Notes: generated by a model not told the origin, from the letters alone. A stretch of DNA of 64,000 nt from Lysinimonas soli (GCF_042655435.1 NZ_JBHSMG010000004.1:124001-188000), one strand, 5' to 3'. Shown: positions 32,218 through 44,279, counted from the stretch's first letter. Numbers and translations are program-made.

Positions 32218-32336
32218 AGGCACCTCCGAGAGGGGGGACGAGGGGAACGGGCACCATGCTCGCCCGCACCATGCGTCGGCGCCCCGAGTTATCCACACGC
32301 CCGTCCGGCCCGGACGACGCGGCGCATAATCGTGCC

Positions 32337-32645
32337 ATGGTCTTCGGCACGCTCCCGCCCGCTCCCTCCTCGGGACTCGGGCGCTTCCTGACCCTGGCCG
32401 ACACCGCCGAAGTGCTCAACATCTCGGCGAGCCAGGCGTACGCGCTCGTGCGCTCCGGGGAGCTTCCGGCCATCAGGATCGGGGGCAGCGGGCACTGGCG
32501 GATCGAACGCGCGGTGCTCGAGAGCTACATCGCCGGCAAGTACGAAGAGAACCGCCGCCGCAACCTCTGGAATCAGGCCGAGTTCGCCGACCTCCCGGAG
32601 CTGTTCGCCCCCGAACGCGATCGCGGGAGTCGCGGCGGTCGCTAG
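32337..32645 (+). CDS. BldC-like excisionase-family DNA-binding protein
   Basis: 102 residues, ATG at 32337. A MerR-like winged helix of the excisionase/BldC type: RFLTLADTAEVLNISASQAYALVRSGELPAIRIGG, then HWRIERAVLESYIAGKYEENRRR. It ends with a conserved-looking acidic tail (FADLPELFAPE). Such small regulators are common in Actinobacteria next to the SAF/ParA-like genes; it is divergent from them. Its stop overlaps the convergent 198-residue gene by four bases. Targets unknown. Confidence 0.85.
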   Translation: MVFGTLPPAPSSGLGRFLTLADTAEVLNISASQAYALVRSGELPAIRIGGSGHWRIERAVLESYIAGKYEENRRRNLWNQAEFADLPELFAPERDRGSRGGR

Positions 32646-33238
32646 AACCGCACGAGCGCGAGCTCGTCGAACAGCAGGATCCGGATGCGATCGACGGCCG
32701 ACGCGCGACGCGGCGTCCCCGCTTCGTGCTCCGCGAGGTCGAGGTGGTCGCGCCCGACGCGATCGATCGTGCCGTGCAGTCTCTGCCCGGATGCCGTCGT
32801 CACGTCGATCGCAACCCGCCTGCGGCACAGATCTCGCAGCACGAACGCGAGGCCGAGCCGCGCCGAGAGGGATCCGGCGGGCTCGGCGGGCGGATCCGGA
32901 ACGAGGCTGAGCGCGAGCTGCTCGCTCGTCGGCAGGAGGCTCGCGATCGCCGCAAACGGCACCAGGCAGGAGCCGCGACGCGGGCCGTCCAGCTCGCCCG
33001 CGAGCCAGTCCCGGCCGATCGACCCGACGGCGACCGTGACGATCGGGCCGCGGCGCAGCTCGAGTCGGATGCGCTCGGCACCGCCCCGGGCGGGTCGCGT
33101 GATGCTCAGCAGTCTCTCTCGCAATCCCAGCCGGCCGAGCCTCAAGCGCTCCTCCTCGGCGAGCAGGTCGACCTCTTCGGCGCCCAGTTCCTGCTCGAGT
33201 TGGCCCTCGAGATCGTCGAACAGGCTGTCCCAGCGCAT
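32642..33238 (-). CDS. conserved actinobacterial hypothetical protein
   Basis: 198 residues, ATG at 33238. Begins with an acidic helix (WDSLFDDLEGQLEQELGAEEVDLLAEEERLR) followed by two beta-rich segments: IVTVAVGSIGRDWLAGELDG and GQRLHGTIDRVGRDHLDLAEHE. The two resemble each other (VxxxGRDxL) and may be a duplicated SH3/LSm-like barrel. No signal peptide, helix-turn-helix or catalytic motif. I recognise the type from related genomes but no function. Convergent with the BldC-like gene. Confidence 0.7.
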   Translation of the reverse strand: MRWDSLFDDLEGQLEQELGAEEVDLLAEEERLRLGRLGLRERLLSITRPARGGAERIRLELRRGPIVTVAVGSIGRDWLAGELDGPRRGSCLVPFAAIASLLPTSEQLALSLVPDPPAEPAGSLSARLGLAFVLRDLCRRRVAIDVTTASGQRLHGTIDRVGRDHLDLAEHEAGTPRRASAVDRIRILLFDELALVRF

Positions 33239-33335
33239 GCCGAGACGCTATTCAGGAGCGCTCCGGGCATCCGAGGTTATCCACAGACGAGAAATCCCCA
33301 TCGACAGGAGGGGAGCTCGCATGGTTGGGTAATGG

Positions 33336-33354
33336 CACCCCCCTAACGGGGGTG
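33336..33354. repeat. CACCCCC/GGGGGTG inverted repeat
   Basis: Perfect 7-bp arms (33336-33342, 33348-33354) with a 5-base CTAAC loop, 34 bases before the likely start of the DUF6459-like gene. Could be an operator or a leader hairpin. It resembles CsoR-type sites in its C-run/G-run symmetry but lacks the ATA/TAT ends of the 4-9 kb operators. Confidence 0.5.
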
Positions 33355-33387
33355 ACCGAATCACTCAGCACGATTCCGGGGGTGTGC

Positions 33388-33879
33388 GTGAGCACGACAG
33401 CACTCGACAGTCTCAACGGGGCGACGTTGGACGGCGCGGCGATCGAGGGCGCGGTATTCGACGGAACGGCGGCTCGCGCCCTGCGCCCGCGCTTCGACTC
33501 CGAAGACTTCTTCGGCCAGCAGCCGAGTTCCACCTCGGCGCTGCCCGACCCGGCCCCGTTGCTCGAGAACCTCACGCGGTGCGTCATCGAGATCCTCGCG
33601 GGAGCACGCGAGCTGGAGCAGATCGCCCGCTGGGTCAGCGACGACGTCTACCGCCACCTGCTCAAGCGCGTGGTGATCTCGACCCGCGCCCGGCAGGCGA
33701 AAGGGCAGGCCGCGGTCCGCCCCGCCTTCACCATCGGGTCGACGACGGTGTGCGAACCTCGGGACGGCGTCGTCGAGGCCGTCGTGATCGTGCGAGGGCG
33801 AGCCCGGGCCCGCGCGGTCGCCGTGCGCCTCGAGGGCCTCGACCGACGGTGGCGTGCCACGGCCATCCACGTGCTCTAA
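33388..33879 (+). CDS. conserved actinobacterial protein, DUF6459-like
   Basis: 163 residues from a GTG at 33388 (VSTTALDS); in-frame TTG/GTG starts exist 21 and fewer codons upstream. After a variable 50-residue start comes LLENLTRCVIEILAGARELEQIARWVSDDVYRHLLKR, then VCEPRDGVVEAVVIVRGRARARAVAVRLEGLDRRWRATAI. This two-part pattern is a small actinobacterial family near secA, which I recall as DUF6459; function unknown. It faces a fibronectin-type lipoprotein gene. No membrane segment. Confidence 0.75.
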   Translation: MSTTALDSLNGATLDGAAIEGAVFDGTAARALRPRFDSEDFFGQQPSSTSALPDPAPLLENLTRCVIEILAGARELEQIARWVSDDVYRHLLKRVVISTRARQAKGQAAVRPAFTIGSTTVCEPRDGVVEAVVIVRGRARARAVAVRLEGLDRRWRATAIHVL

Positions 33880-33936
33880 GACGTCGGCGGTCGCCCGGTC
33901 GGCACCCGATGGCTGAGCCGAGGATGCCGGGCCGCG

Positions 33937-34452
33937 TCAGCAGTGGTTGCCGGGTGACGCGCCGCACACCTCCGCCGAGAGCGGCCCCCTCTGACCGGCC
34001 GAGTCCACGGCTCTCACCCGGTAGTAGGCCACGTTCGCCTGCGAATCCACGAACGGTCTGACCGGGAACTGGGTGACGTCCTGCCGGGTCATGGTTCCGA
34101 TCCTCGTGAACGAGCCTCCCGAGGTGAGCGATCGGTACACGATGTACGAGACGACATCGAGCTCGGAACTCTGCGTCCAGGTGAGAAGCACCTCCCCACT
34201 CCCGCCGCCGGTCTCGGCCTTCAACCCCTGAACCTGGCCAGGAGGCGGATTCGACGGAGCCGTCGCGGTGTTGGAGCTCGTCGGCGTGCTCGCGGGGGTC
34301 GACGGAGACGGGGTCGGTGTCGCACTCGACGTCGTCGGGCCGCTCGTACTCTGCGTGGGCGTCGGTTGCGGATTGTTGGTGCAGGCCGTGAGAGTCATGC
34401 CGATCAAGGCCAGTGCCACTGCCACGAGAACGAAGGATCGGCGCGTGGACAT
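33937..34452 (-). CDS. lipoprotein with a fibronectin type III domain
   Basis: 171 residues. Signal peptide with lipobox LTAC (Cys24), then a 50-residue Thr/Ser/Pro linker that would extend the domain through the cell wall. A single fibronectin type III domain follows (VQGLKAETGGGSGEVLLTW ... YYRVRAVDSAGQRGPLS), ending in a Cys pair (VCGASPGNHC). Fn3 domains mediate polysaccharide or protein contacts on the surface; a ligand is not known. It stands between secA and the DUF6459-like gene and is transcribed like secA but with its own leader. Confidence 0.85.
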   Translation of the reverse strand: MSTRRSFVLVAVALALIGMTLTACTNNPQPTPTQSTSGPTTSSATPTPSPSTPASTPTSSNTATAPSNPPPGQVQGLKAETGGGSGEVLLTWTQSSELDVVSYIVYRSLTSGGSFTRIGTMTRQDVTQFPVRPFVDSQANVAYYRVRAVDSAGQRGPLSAEVCGASPGNHC

Positions 34453-34525
34453 CTGCCGATCGTCCCTCCGATCGAACGCGCTCTGAAGAGCCGAAGGTCC
34501 CGTCAGCGGCCCCTGCGGTGTCTCG

Positions 34526-37375
<2,850 letters not shown>

Positions 37376-37479
37376 GGGCCTTCTCCACTCGCTTCGGGGC
37401 ACGCTCGCGCCCACCGTTACCGGCGCGTAACTCTAGCAAGACTAGCGAGACAGCCCCTGGGAGCGTCGAAGGCTCCGGC

Positions 37480-37512
37480 GGGTGGTGCGGACGAATCCCG
37501 CCCGCACCACCC
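37480..37512 (-). terminator. hairpin terminator of hpf
   Basis: GGGTGGTGCGG (37480-37490) and CCGCACCACCC (37502-37512) form an 11-bp perfect stem with an 11-base loop, 7 bases beyond the hpf stop (37520, minus strand). It separates hpf from secA transcription. Confidence 0.75.
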
Positions 37513-37519
37513 ACATCCG

Positions 37520-38191
37520 TCAGTGCCGCGCCGACGCCCCGACCAGCTCCTCGGCCGGCTCCTCGAGTCCGATCACGCCGTAGTCCCAGCCCTTGCGTCG
37601 GTAGACGACACTCGGTCGATCGCTCTCGGCGTCGATGAACAGGAAGAAGTCGTGACCGACGAGCTCCATGTGGTCGACGGCATCCTCCTGGGTCATGCGC
37701 ACCGCCGGGAAGACCTTGCGGCGGATCACCACCGGGCTCCACTCCGCTTCCTCCTCGGAGGGCTGGACGACGGGAACCGCGCCGGTCGCGACGCGCTCGA
37801 TGGCATCCGGGCTCGCGGGGGTGAGATCGGTTCCGGCGAAGCCGTCGGCCGTGGCCTCGCGTAGCGAGGTCGGGCGGTGCAGCCCGCGATGAACCTTCTT
37901 ACGGTCTTTGGCCTGCCGGATGCGCTCGACGAGCTTGTCGAGAGCGATGTCGAAGGCGGCGTACTTGTCGGCGCCGCCGGACTCCGCGCGCACGACCGGC
38001 CCCGGTCCGATGAGGGTGAGCTCGACCCGATCGAACCCGCTGGAGCCGTTGGTCTCGTGGTGCCGGCAGACCCGGATCTCGAGGGCGAGCGCCTTGTCGG
38101 CGAGATGGGAGACGCGCTCCGACTTCTCGATGGCGTAATCCTCGAATCGATCGGGAATCCCGACTCCTCGACCGGTGACCGTGATGTCCAT
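37520..38191 (-). CDS. hpf: long-form ribosome hibernation promoting factor
   Basis: 223 residues, ATG at 38191 after a GGAGGAGGC ribosome site. N-terminal HPF/YfiA domain (MDITVTGRGVGIPDRFEDYAIEKSERV ... with ADKYAAFDIALDKLVERI) binds the decoding site of idle ribosomes. A linker leads to the C-terminal dimerisation domain (VVIRRKVFPAVRMTQEDAVDHMELVGHDFFLF) that joins two 70S into 100S particles. The order comF-hpf-secA is conserved in Actinobacteria. Expected to be induced in stationary phase or stress. Confidence 0.95.
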   Translation of the reverse strand: MDITVTGRGVGIPDRFEDYAIEKSERVSHLADKALALEIRVCRHHETNGSSGFDRVELTLIGPGPVVRAESGGADKYAAFDIALDKLVERIRQAKDRKKVHRGLHRPTSLREATADGFAGTDLTPASPDAIERVATGAVPVVQPSEEEAEWSPVVIRRKVFPAVRMTQEDAVDHMELVGHDFFLFIDAESDRPSVVYRRKGWDYGVIGLEEPAEELVGASARH

Positions 38192-38285
38192 GGCAGCCTC
38201 CTCCTGCTCCTGCGGGGTGAAACCGTCCGGGTCAGGCGGTCGTCGTCCGCGCTTTCGCCCAAGGTAGTCCCGCCACCCCTGGATG

Positions 38286-38972
38286 TCACTGGACGTTTGC
38301 CACGAAGCCCGAAAGAGGAGCGAATCGTCTCGGGGTCGACGCCACCACGACGGCCGCGACGACCTCCGCGCCCGCAGCGCGCAGTGCGTTCGCCGCGGCG
38401 GTGAGGGTCGCTCCGCTGGTGACCACGTCATCCACCAGCACGAATCGCCGCCCCGAAAGGGGGGTGCGCGTCTCGAAGACCGCGGCGAGATTGCGGGCCC
38501 GCTCGTCGACCGTGAGCGACTTCTGAACGGCGTGCGGGCGCGCGGGGGCGAAGACCCGCGAGCGATCCAAACCCGCCCGGGCGATCAGAACCGGTACCGG
38601 GTCGAACCCGCGCCGTCGCCGCGACCGGCGCGAGGAGGGAACCGCCACGAGCTCGACTCCGGCCAGATCGAAGGAGGCGGATGCCGCCGCGACGGCCGCC
38701 GCGAGCGCGGGCGCGAGCGGGCGAGCCAGGCCCGTGCGGGACTGCTCCTTGAAGGCCAGGATCACCGCCCGCGCGATCCCCTCGTACTCCAGGCCCGAAA
38801 AGACCGTGAGGCCATCGGCGAGCCGACGCGAACTCGGCTCGGGCACGAGCCGCGCCGCGCACGCCGCGCAGACGGCGCGATCGGGAGCCCCGCAGCCGGC
38901 GCACTCCACCGGCAGGATCAGCGCGAGACCATCCAGGACGGCGTCGATGAGAGCGGAGAGCACCCGACCCAC
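38286..38972 (-). CDS. ComF-family phosphoribosyltransferase-like protein
   Basis: 228 residues. A zinc-ribbon start (CAGCGAPDRAVCAAC, four Cys) followed by a type I phosphoribosyltransferase domain with the PRPP loop VLVDDVVTSGATL near residue 178 and VPSSRRSRRRRGFDP. ComF proteins aid DNA uptake in competent bacteria, but in Actinobacteria the role is uncertain. Next to lpqB and hpf as in mycobacteria (the Rv3242c position). Spacing of 54 bases to lpqB suggests one long leftward transcript from mtrA. Confidence 0.88.
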   Translation of the reverse strand: MGRVLSALIDAVLDGLALILPVECAGCGAPDRAVCAACAARLVPEPSSRRLADGLTVFSGLEYEGIARAVILAFKEQSRTGLARPLAPALAAAVAAASASFDLAGVELVAVPSSRRSRRRRGFDPVPVLIARAGLDRSRVFAPARPHAVQKSLTVDERARNLAAVFETRTPLSGRRFVLVDDVVTSGATLTAAANALRAAGAEVVAAVVVASTPRRFAPLSGFVANVQ

Positions 38973-39026
38973 CCTGTCCCGTCGCGCGGGACCGTCGAGC
39001 GCGTCCGGCAGGACTGGGGAGAACCG

Positions 39027-40691
39027 CTACTGCTGGGAGGCCAGGAAGGACGCGTTGAGGCCGGTGTCCTGCCAGCCGAAGCTGCCGCTCGGGCTGAAGA
39101 TCGATCCGCCGCTGTCGAGCACGCGGAGGCCGGCCTGTCCATTGCCGCCGACGATCTGGATCGCGTTGTCGACGGTGCCGAGGGCGACGCTCTGGCCACC
39201 CAGCTGGTACGCGTTGACCGAGGTCGTCGCGCCGTCGTGGGCGAGCACGGCGACACTGCCGTTGTCGATCCAGGTGGCATCGACGAGGGCACCGGTGCCG
39301 ATGGCCGGGTAGACGGGCTGTCCCAGGGCGGTCGGCACGAGATCCTTGTCGCGCACGACCCCGGCCACGAGCAGCTTCGGACCGGATGCCGTCTCCAGCG
39401 CGATCATGACGCGGGTGCCGTCACGGGACACGTCGAGCGACACCACCTGCCCGTCGTAGCTGAAGGCGACGGAATGCGGCTTGCCCTGCGCGTCGTAGGC
39501 GATGATCGCGCCGGGGCGGTTGGCGGGCACGCTCCACACGAATCCCTCGGGGTCGATCGACGGCGTCACGAGTCCGGGTCGCGAATCCAGGGTCGTGGCG
39601 ACCCCGCCTCGCACCACCGAGACACCGCCGGCCGTCAGGATGGCGGCGGCATCGCCGGTGCGGCCGACCGCGGCTCCGACCGGGGCGAGCTTGTCGAGCA
39701 CGGTCCCCAGCCCCGGAAGCGGGCGGACCGCCCCGTTGACGAGCGTGCCGAACGCCCCCTTCTCGAATCCGACGGGGTCGGGAAGCACCGACTCCTCGCG
39801 ATCCGGTTCGTTGCCGTCGGTGACGGTCACGGGAAACCCTCCGACCGTGATCGAGACGCTGCTGATCGTGCCCAGGACGTTGAGGCTCTGCGTGAGCTGC
39901 TGCGTCATCCGGCGCTTTCCGACCGCGCTCTCGGACGACACCTGGGAGCTCAGATCGACCGTCGCACGACCGGAGCTCACAGTCGGGGCGCTCGTGAGCT
40001 CCGTGCCGTTCGGGAACGCGGACAACAGCACGCCGCCGCCGAGCCACGGCGCCGGACCGGCGAGCAGCGCCTTCACGATGCGGGTGGCGACCCCCGTGGA
40101 GTCGGCGAACCAGCGCGCGTCGGGCACCAGGTACTGGAAGCTCGGATCGAAGAAGAACAGATCGTAGCTGTGGAAGATCGAGGCGAATCGGTTGGGCGTC
40201 AGGATCGTGCCGTCGGGAGCGCCCGCGATGCGCCATTGGCCGTGCGCGTCTTTGGCCAAGCGGAATTGGAGCGGTTTGGTCTGCGGCGACGGGTACGTCG
40301 TGTACAGGCCCGACGCGTCGACCTCGGCCGAGACCGATATCGACACCTGGAGCAGGTCGGGCCCGATCGACGTCGAGGTGATCGGAGTCGAGCTGACCAG
40401 CACCCCTGCGTTCGGATTCCACTTGCTGCGGAAGTCGTCGGTCAGGAATTCGCGGGCCACCTGGTAGTTCAGCTGGGGTCCACGCCCGGCCCGGATGAAG
40501 CCGGCGAGGATCTCGGCCGGACTCGCGTTCTTGACCGGCTCGTCGGGCAGCGTCACGAGGAGGGCATCGCCCGAGCCGGAGTCGATGCCGGCCTTGACGA
40601 CGTTCCCGCTCGTCGGGATGTTGGCGCAGCCGGCCAGCAGCAGTGCGACCGCCAGCAGCGCCGCGAGCCCGAGGGCCTTCGGGCGCATCAT
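39027..40691 (-). CDS. lpqB: MtrAB-associated lipoprotein LpqB
   Basis: 554 residues; ATG at 40691 overlaps the mtrB stop by 4 bases. Signal peptide with lipobox LLAGC (Cys22). A GerMN domain lies in the middle (about 210-320) and a C-terminal beta-propeller-like part follows (DGQVVSLDVSRDGTRVMIALE). LpqB interacts with MtrB outside the membrane and modulates MtrA phosphorylation (known in mycobacteria). The lpqB-mtrB-mtrA order and overlaps fix the identity. Confidence 0.95.
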   Translation of the reverse strand: MMRPKALGLAALLAVALLLAGCANIPTSGNVVKAGIDSGSGDALLVTLPDEPVKNASPAEILAGFIRAGRGPQLNYQVAREFLTDDFRSKWNPNAGVLVSSTPITSTSIGPDLLQVSISVSAEVDASGLYTTYPSPQTKPLQFRLAKDAHGQWRIAGAPDGTILTPNRFASIFHSYDLFFFDPSFQYLVPDARWFADSTGVATRIVKALLAGPAPWLGGGVLLSAFPNGTELTSAPTVSSGRATVDLSSQVSSESAVGKRRMTQQLTQSLNVLGTISSVSITVGGFPVTVTDGNEPDREESVLPDPVGFEKGAFGTLVNGAVRPLPGLGTVLDKLAPVGAAVGRTGDAAAILTAGGVSVVRGGVATTLDSRPGLVTPSIDPEGFVWSVPANRPGAIIAYDAQGKPHSVAFSYDGQVVSLDVSRDGTRVMIALETASGPKLLVAGVVRDKDLVPTALGQPVYPAIGTGALVDATWIDNGSVAVLAHDGATTSVNAYQLGGQSVALGTVDNAIQIVGGNGQAGLRVLDSGGSIFSPSGSFGWQDTGLNASFLASQQ

Positions 40692-42274
40692 GCGGCCTCC
40701 TCCTCGGGAGGAAGCGGCAACGGCGACCCCATGACCGCTGCGCCGAACTGCCGGGGCAGCGTCAGGCGGAAGCAGCTGCCCTGCCCGGGCTCGGACCAGA
40801 CGTCGAGCAGGCCGCCGTGCACGACCGCGTCCTCGAGCGAGATGGCGAGCCCGAGACCGGTGCCCCCCGTCGTCCGCTGGCGCGACGGGTCGGCGCGCCA
40901 GAACCGGTCGAACACGCGCTCCATGTCGGACTCGGACATGCCGATGCCGTGGTCGCGGACCGCGATGGCCACGGCATCCGCGTCGCTGTCCACGTAGACG
41001 TCGATCGGCAGCCCCTCGCCGTGGTCGATCGCGTTGCCGAGCAGATTCTGCAGGATGCGGCGGATGCGGCGGGCATCCACGTCGGCCTCGAAGTACCCGC
41101 CCGGGGCGATCAAGCGGATCTCGGTGCCCTTCTCCTCGGCGAGCGGAGCGACCGCGTCGATCGCCTCCTCGACCAGGCGGACGAGGTTGGTCGGGTCGGT
41201 CTCCAATTGCACGGCGCCCGAGTCGTAGCGGCTCATCTCGAGCAGGTCGGCGAGCAGCACCTCGAATCGCTCGGTCTGCGCGTGCAGCAGCTCGGCGGTG
41301 CGCGCGGTCGCGGGCGGAAAACTGGCGCGCTGGTCGTAGAGCACGTCGCCGGCCAGGCGGATCGTCGTGAGCGGCGTGCGCAACTCGTGGGAGACGTCGG
41401 AGACGAAGCGCTGCTGCAACCGGGAGAGATCGGCGAGCTGGCGGATCTGCCGCTGCAGGCTGTCGGCCATCCGGTTGAACGACCTCGCCAGGGTCGCCAG
41501 CTCGTCGCTACCCCGCTCGCGCAGTCGTTCCTCGAGCTGGCCGGCTGCGAGTTTCTCGCTGCTCTCGGCGGCCTGCCGCACCGGCCCGACGATCAGCCGC
41601 ACGATGAGATAGGCCACCGCCCCGATCAGCAGCACCAGGGCGAGCCCGCCGAGCACGAGGGTGCGCTGCACGAAGTCGAGGGTCTGCTGCACGTCCTTGA
41701 GGTTGTAGACGAGGTAGAGCTGGTACTCGCCCGCCGCGGGCACCTCGAGCAAGGACCCGACGATGATGCCGGGGTCGCTCTGCCCCGAGCTGCCGCGCGC
41801 GATCGAGATCGACTGCCACGACAGCTGATCCCTGCCACCGTTCTGCACCGTCGAGGCCAGTTGGCTGCTGAGCATGGTGCCGGCGTCGAATCCCTCGTTG
41901 GCGCGGTTCTCCATCAGCGACGCGCCGGTCTGCCCGGGCACCCGCAGGATCGCGATCAGCGGCGCGGACGAGACGGTGGCACGGATGGCATTGGTCGCGC
42001 TGTCTTCCACGCCCTCCAGATCGACCGTCCCGTTCAGGTCCTCCGCCTGCGTGAACACCTGCTGGGCGCTCATCGTCGCCTTGCTCGCCTCGGTCTTCAC
42101 CTGGAGCAGCCGCTGGTCGAACAGATTCGAGCTGACGCTCGTCGAGATGTAGGCCCCGATGATGGTGATCGCGACGGTCGACAGGGCGACCGTGATGGCG
42201 ACCGTGCGCACGCGCAGCGAGCCCCGCCACAGCCGCGCGAGGCGGCTCAGCCAGTCCCGCCAGTCGACGCGCAT
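40688..42274 (-). CDS. mtrB: sensor histidine kinase MtrB
   Basis: 528 residues. Membrane helices near 24-44 and 206-228 enclose an extracellular sensor of about 160 residues. HAMP domain follows (VGPVRQAAESSEKLAAGQLEERL), phosphoacceptor His296 in SDVSHELRTPLT, and the ATPase N/G boxes NLLGNAIDHGEG, VRDHGIGM and GGTGLGLAI. MtrB phosphorylates MtrA and couples cell division and wall remodelling. The start lies 9 bases after the mtrA stop. Confidence 0.96.
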   Translation of the reverse strand: MRVDWRDWLSRLARLWRGSLRVRTVAITVALSTVAITIIGAYISTSVSSNLFDQRLLQVKTEASKATMSAQQVFTQAEDLNGTVDLEGVEDSATNAIRATVSSAPLIAILRVPGQTGASLMENRANEGFDAGTMLSSQLASTVQNGGRDQLSWQSISIARGSSGQSDPGIIVGSLLEVPAAGEYQLYLVYNLKDVQQTLDFVQRTLVLGGLALVLLIGAVAYLIVRLIVGPVRQAAESSEKLAAGQLEERLRERGSDELATLARSFNRMADSLQRQIRQLADLSRLQQRFVSDVSHELRTPLTTIRLAGDVLYDQRASFPPATARTAELLHAQTERFEVLLADLLEMSRYDSGAVQLETDPTNLVRLVEEAIDAVAPLAEEKGTEIRLIAPGGYFEADVDARRIRRILQNLLGNAIDHGEGLPIDVYVDSDADAVAIAVRDHGIGMSESDMERVFDRFWRADPSRQRTTGGTGLGLAISLEDAVVHGGLLDVWSEPGQGSCFRLTLPRQFGAAVMGSPLPLPPEEEAA

Positions 42275-42283
42275 GAGGGGAAC

Positions 42284-42964
42284 CTACGTCACGGCGCCTG
42301 CACGATAGCCGACCCCGCGCACGGTCGTCACGATGCGCGGATTGTCGGGATCGTGCTCGACCTTGGCGCGCAGTCGCTGCACGTGCACGTTGACCAGTCG
42401 GGTGTCGGCCTTGTAGTGGTAGCCCCAGACCTGCTCGAGCAGCATCTCGCGGGTGAACACCTGCGAGGGCTTGGCGGCGAGCGCGAGCAGCAGCTCGAAC
42501 TCGAGCGGCGTGAGGTTGATCCTGCCCTCGCCGCGGCGCACCTCGTGGCCGGCGACATCGATCACGAGGTCGCCGATGCCGATCGTGTCGCTCGAGGTGG
42601 GCAGGGTGGGGCGCAGGCGGGCCCGGATGCGGGCGACCAGCTCCTTGGGGTTGAAGGGCTTCACGACGTAGTCGTCGGCGCCGCTCTCGAGGCCGCGGAC
42701 GACATCCGCCGCGTCGCCCTTGGCGGTCAGCATGATGATGGGCACGCCGCTCTCGGCGCGGATGTGGGCGCAGACCTCGATGCCGTCCATTCCGGGCAGC
42801 ATCAGATCCAGCAGCACGAGGTCGGCCTTGCCCGCGCGGAACAGATCGAGGGCCGCCTGGCCCTCGCCCGCGAACTGGGGCTCGAAGCCCTCGGCGCGCA
42901 ACACGATGCCGATCATCTCGGCGATGGCGGGGTCGTCGTCGACCACCAGGATTCGCGCGTTCAT
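42284..42964 (-). CDS. mtrA: response regulator MtrA
   Basis: 226 residues of the OmpR/PhoB class. Phosphoacceptor Asp53 (LLLDLMLPGMDG), acidic pocket DDDPA at 9-13, Lys102 region DYVVKPF, and a winged helix ending YHYKADTRLVNVHVQRLRAKVE. The VWGYHYKADTRLVNVHV segment is nearly invariant in MtrA. Known targets are wall hydrolase and replication genes. First gene of the mtrA-mtrB-lpqB-comF operon; its promoter lies in the 115-base gap to the divergent membrane-protein gene. Confidence 0.97.
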   Translation of the reverse strand: MNARILVVDDDPAIAEMIGIVLRAEGFEPQFAGEGQAALDLFRAGKADLVLLDLMLPGMDGIEVCAHIRAESGVPIIMLTAKGDAADVVRGLESGADDYVVKPFNPKELVARIRARLRPTLPTSSDTIGIGDLVIDVAGHEVRRGEGRINLTPLEFELLLALAAKPSQVFTREMLLEQVWGYHYKADTRLVNVHVQRLRAKVEHDPDNPRIVTTVRGVGYRAGAVT

Positions 42965-43079
42965 CGACCTCGTCGTTTCCTACTGACGCCCCCGGGAGTG
43001 GGGACGCGAATGCTTTCGCACAAGAGTAGTCGAGTGTGGAAGCATAACTGAGAGTTGCCCGGAACGCAGGAGGACGGCC

Positions 43080-44279
43080 GTGACCGACGACCAGCACTGG
43101 CAGGCGCCCGGGGCAGCGCCCCTCGGCCTCCCGCCCGTCGCGGCGTCCGCGGCACCGCCTCCTCCCCTGCATTCCGTTCCGTTGCCGGGGGCCGCACCCG
43201 GCGCGGGAATGGGCTTGGCCTGGACACCGCCGCCCAAGCCCGGGCTCATCCCGCTGCGTCCGCTCACCCTCGGCGCGACGCTCGGCGGCGCCTTCCAGGT
43301 GCTGCGCCGCAATCCGGCCGCGACGCTCGGTCCGGCCCTGCTGCTGACGGCAGCCGTCGCGGTCATCCAGGCGGTGGGTCTTGCGGGTTTCGTCTCCCAG
43401 ACCCTCGCGCTCTCGAGCGTCGACACGGGCGGCGGCGGCGCCTCGGCGGCGGCGAGCGACTTCAGCTCGGGCTTCCTCGGCTACGGCCTGACCTCCTTCG
43501 TCTCCGCCCTGCTCTCGCTCGTGGTCACGGCGATCGTGCAGGGGATCGTCACGCTGCAGGTCGCGAGCAGCACGCTCGGGTCACGGCTGCGGCTCGGAGG
43601 CCTCTGGCGCCGGCTCCGGGGGCGGCGCGGCGCCCTCATCGGCTGGGCCGCGATCGTCGGCGGTGTGTACCTCGTGAGCATCGGGCTCGTCGTCCTGCTG
43701 CTGGTCGGCATCGGCCTGACCGGCAGCGCCGGGGTCGGCATCGCGATCCTGCTCGGGGTGCTCCTCTTCGGCGGGATCGCCGTCGCGTTCTGCTGGTTGT
43801 GGACCAAGCTGGGGTTCGTCCCGACCGCGATCGTGCTGGAGCGCACGAGCATCCTGGCGAGCGTGCGTCGCTCGTGGCGGCTGACGCGCGGAGCCTTCTG
43901 GCGGGTGTTCGGCATCCGGCTGCTGGTCGCCGCCATGATCGCGGTCGCGACGCAGATCGTCTCGTACCCGGTCTCGATGCTCGTCTCGCTGGCCGGTGAG
44001 ATCCTGCAGCCGAACGGCACCACTGTGAGCAGTTCGACGGTCCCCCTGATCGCCAGCCTCGTCGCCACCCAGGGCGTCACCGCGGTCGTCGGAGCGGTCG
44101 GCCTGGTGCTCTCGACCGCGACCACCGCCCTGCTTTACCTGGATCGCCGGATGCGCCTCGAGGGCCTCGACCTCGACCTCTCGCGCTTCGTCGAGCGCCG
44201 GCAGGCCGGCGAGCCGGACCTGCGTGATCCCTATCTGCCGCCCGCGCCGCGCGCCGAGGCCCAGTTCGGGGTCGCGTGA
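43080..44279 (+). CDS. integral membrane protein, glycerophosphodiester phosphodiesterase membrane-domain family
   Basis: 399 residues from a GTG at 43080. A 70-residue Pro/Ala-rich cytoplasmic start leads to six or seven membrane helices. Features of the GDPD membrane-domain family include PLTLGATLGGAFQVLRRNP, and FVPTAIVLERTSILASVRRSWRLTRGAFWRVFGI, the long amphipathic loop typical of these proteins. There is no catalytic phosphodiesterase domain. It begins the MoxR/DUF58 envelope cluster, with four-base overlaps onward, in the same position as in other Micrococcales. Confidence 0.82.
   Translation: MTDDQHWQAPGAAPLGLPPVAASAAPPPPLHSVPLPGAAPGAGMGLAWTPPPKPGLIPLRPLTLGATLGGAFQVLRRNPAATLGPALLLTAAVAVIQAVGLAGFVSQTLALSSVDTGGGGASAAASDFSSGFLGYGLTSFVSALLSLVVTAIVQGIVTLQVASSTLGSRLRLGGLWRRLRGRRGALIGWAAIVGGVYLVSIGLVVLLLVGIGLTGSAGVGIAILLGVLLFGGIAVAFCWLWTKLGFVPTAIVLERTSILASVRRSWRLTRGAFWRVFGIRLLVAAMIAVATQIVSYPVSMLVSLAGEILQPNGTTVSSSTVPLIASLVATQGVTAVVGAVGLVLSTATTALLYLDRRMRLEGLDLDLSRFVERRQAGEPDLRDPYLPPAPRAEAQFGVA

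Noticed and set aside
33336..33354. Fifth CstR operator
   Set aside because: The ATA/TAT ends that define the three good sites are missing and no sulfur gene is near; listed only as an unassigned inverted repeat.
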